DNA from: Saprospirales bacterium | GTDB taxonomy: Bacteria; Bacteroidota; Bacteroidia; Chitinophagales; Saprospiraceae | Assembly: GCA_003448025.1 (NCBI GenBank) | Contig: DLXL01000562.1 | Coordinates: forward strand, 1,764 to 8,810 | Direction of reading: 5' to 3' | DNA: 7,047 nucleotides | Notes under the pieces: generated by a model | Seen by the model: only the letters and a program-made list of their open reading frames with translations | Databases searched by the model: none | What the model was told of the DNA's origin: nothing | Translations under genes and position numbers: made by a program | In this document: piece after piece, positions 5,684-7,047 of the stretch | How the letters are laid out: every line of letters begins with the position of its first letter | Numbering within the stretch: the first letter of the stretch is position 1

Positions 5684-6040
5684 CTACGTGTTTTCCTTTC
5701 TTTTGCGAATACCTCTGACTATTAGTAAAATCAGTGTTATGAGCCAGCCAATGGGATAAGGGAGTATCAATGTTGCCCACCACCAGGATAGTTCGGAGGT
5801 GCCACCAAACCCTCCCAGAGAGGAAAAATAGAACAAACAAACTACACCGGTTATAATCATGATCAGCGATGCCAGGAATATTTTCCAATGCCGGTCCTGT
5901 TTGAGGTAGGTTGATAAGGCAACCATCGAAACCCCTGCAGCGATTACTACGGAACCTTCTAAAGGATCAATAGTGCCTATAATGAAAGCAATGACGCCTA
6001 CGACGTAAAGTATGCGTTTCCAATCTCTGGTTTGATTCAT
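5684..6040 (-). CDS. Small four-helix membrane protein, function unknown
   Basis: A 118-residue integral membrane protein with four likely membrane helices: about residues 9-24, 29-45, 53-72 and 86-109. The loops contain YLKQDRHWK (45-53) and a glycine-rich SSLGGFGGTSELSWWW (73-88). The C-terminus is strongly basic (RGIRKRKENT), suggesting a cytoplasmic end. There is no signal peptide or catalytic motif. I recall similar uncharacterised proteins from Bacteroidota but cannot name a family. The ATG at 6040 begins MNQTRDWKR directly before the first helix. No Shine-Dalgarno is visible. It is divergent from the gene at 6196 and 193 bases upstream of the nitroreductase gene, with the palindromic element between. 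Confidence 0.75.
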   Translation of the reverse strand: MNQTRDWKRILYVVGVIAFIIGTIDPLEGSVVIAAGVSMVALSTYLKQDRHWKIFLASLIMIITGVVCLFYFSSLGGFGGTSELSWWWATLILPYPIGWLITLILLIVRGIRKRKENT

Positions 6041-6195
6041 GATGTTAGTTGGTTCGTAATAGTTTGCCTTATTATAAACGCTGAAAGCTATGTCAAGATT
6101 GCCTTTTGTGCGTGCAGGTGCGTTCGATCAATTTTTCACAACTTTGTGACTTCAGGTTGGAAATATCTACAAGCTCTAAACACACCTAAACTACC
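6041..6195. promoter_or_regulatory. Divergent intergenic region
   Basis: These 155 bases must hold the promoters of both the membrane-protein gene (-) and the propeller-like gene (+). The best + strand candidate is CAACTTTG at 6139-6146, one mismatch from TAnnTTTG and 49 bases before the ATG; it sits in a cacaa-ct-ttgtg dyad. I see no acceptable -33 box at the right distance and no clear -7 box on the - strand. The assignment is therefore by position mainly. Confidence 0.35.
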
Positions 6196-7047
6196 ATGCT
6201 TCGAATCATCCTTTTCACGCTGCTCAGCGCCTGCCTTCAAACCTTATCTGCGCAGGAATTCAGCACCACTTTTTTCGGAGAAACCCAGGGCGGCGATTAT
6301 CTGCCGGAGTACATTGCCGGGCTGCCGGATGGTGGCGCGTATATTGTTGGACAAACCAACCGGGTCAGTTCCGGGGGATATCACGTGCTGTTAATCCGCA
6401 CCGACGCGCAGGGCAACCGTCTTTGGGAACGTACGTATCATGCCGGCGCCGGCACATGGGTGGCTGCCACTGCGGATGGCGGCTGTGTGCTGGGCGGATA
6501 CTCACTGCGGCATCCTTTTGGTACGGAGCAGGGTTTTGTGAGTAAAATAGATGCGCAGGGAGAGCAGGACTGGACGCAGTATTTTCCACAGGGAAACCAC
6601 TCCGAAATCCGGGAGGTAAAGCCGCTGGCCAACGGAGGATATGCGGTTTGCGGCATTGTTTCGCAGCCGGATTCTACGGGTCAAAATGTGTTTTGGGCAA
6701 GGCTTTCGGGAAGTGGGGGGCTGATAATGTATGAGGAAATAACCATGGAAGGTCGTGATTATTATCCCAGTATAATGGAAACCAACAATGGCAAATTGGT
6801 GCTGTGTTGGGAAGGGGCAGACGGAGACAGGATTCGATCCTATCAGCCCAATGGCACGCTGAATTGGGAGCGAAACTTGCAGGATTGGGGGTATGTTTGT
6901 GTAAGACCCGCAGCAATCCAGGATGCAGCAGGTAATTTGTGGCTTACGACCGTGTATATTCCCCTGACAAACGTGATAACTCAATTTTTTTTCCTACGAC
7001 TAAATTCAGAGAACGGCACTTTTTTACAAGAAATACCTGGCGAGATT
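6196..7047 (+). CDS. Secreted beta-propeller-like repeat protein, 3' truncated by window
   Basis: The first 284 residues of a protein whose frame stays open to the last base, so the C-terminus lies outside. The ATG at 6196 is the first after an in-frame TAA at 6187-6189. A signal peptide is clear: MLRIILFTLLSACLQTLSA, cleavage likely before Q20 or E21, with the single Cys not in a lipobox context. The mature part has about five repeats of 48-52 residues, each with a glycine-rich strand (GGAYIVG 46-52, GGCVLGG 95-101, GGYAVCG 147-153, NGKLVLC 198-204, GNLWLTT 246-252). The first four continue into a D-x-x-G-x-x-x-W-like element such as TDAQGNRLWERTY or IDAQGEQDWTQYF. This is the pattern of beta-propeller or delta-60-type repeats in large exported Bacteroidota proteins, many of which end in a type IX secretion sorting domain; such a domain cannot be seen here. 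The role is unknown; surface or extracellular location is inferred. Confidence 0.85.
   Translation, partial: MLRIILFTLLSACLQTLSAQEFSTTFFGETQGGDYLPEYIAGLPDGGAYIVGQTNRVSSGGYHVLLIRTDAQGNRLWERTYHAGAGTWVAATADGGCVLGGYSLRHPFGTEQGFVSKIDAQGEQDWTQYFPQGNHSEIREVKPLANGGYAVCGIVSQPDSTGQNVFWARLSGSGGLIMYEEITMEGRDYYPSIMETNNGKLVLCWEGADGDRIRSYQPNGTLNWERNLQDWGYVCVRPAAIQDAAGNLWLTTVYIPLTNVITQFFFLRLNSENGTFLQEIPGEI

Noticed and set aside
6032..6394. 120-codon + strand open frame beginning at the divergent spacer
   Set aside because: It overlaps both the membrane-protein start and the signal-peptide gene in a different frame, and lacks recognisable sequence.
6502..6984. 160-codon - strand open frame
   Set aside because: It lies antisense to the signal-peptide-bearing repeat protein, whose internal repeats in the + frame are convincing. 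The antisense peptide has no coherent features.

Overview
The window looks like chromosomal DNA of a member of the Bacteroidota, possibly a Saprospiria- or Chitinophagia-like lineage (the phylum is likely, the class a guess). The signs are a 4-alpha-glucanotransferase of the long form with two starch-binding domains, start codons without a clear Shine-Dalgarno sequence, a TAnnTTTG-type -7 promoter box ahead of that gene, a secreted beta-propeller-like protein of the kind common in gliding Bacteroidota, and intergenic spaces full of short palindromic repeats.

Layout. Positions 1-253 hold no gene I can support: two tandem 9-mers, a terminator-like hairpin, a cluster of degenerate AATCTGTG-type repeats and a GC hairpin between direct repeats that abuts the next start codon. 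A pgeF (YfiH / laccase-domain) gene follows on the + strand (254-1015). It converges on a large malQ gene on the - strand (1127-3805), and a long imperfect palindrome sits between the two stops and overlaps the pgeF stop codon. Upstream of malQ is a 367-base gene-free stretch (3806-4172) with a -7 box, an operator-like palindrome and a pair of exact 24-base inverted repeats. Three more - strand genes follow: a secreted DUF2846-like protein (4173-4658), a nitroreductase-family flavoprotein (4768-5490) and a four-helix membrane protein of unknown function (5684-6040). A perfect 38-bp hairpin nested in a larger palindrome fills the gap between the last two. A divergent + strand gene starting at 6196 encodes a secreted repeat protein and runs off the right edge.

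The genes do not form an obvious pathway. They read as ordinary housekeeping and envelope genes: peptidoglycan or nucleoside salvage quality control, maltodextrin metabolism, a flavin reductase and envelope proteins. I see no defence system, CRISPR array, transposase, tRNA or rRNA. The most interesting material is the repeat content, especially a heptanucleotide repeat inside the malQ reading frame that could change the frame if copy number varied, and the several unrelated palindromic elements between genes.
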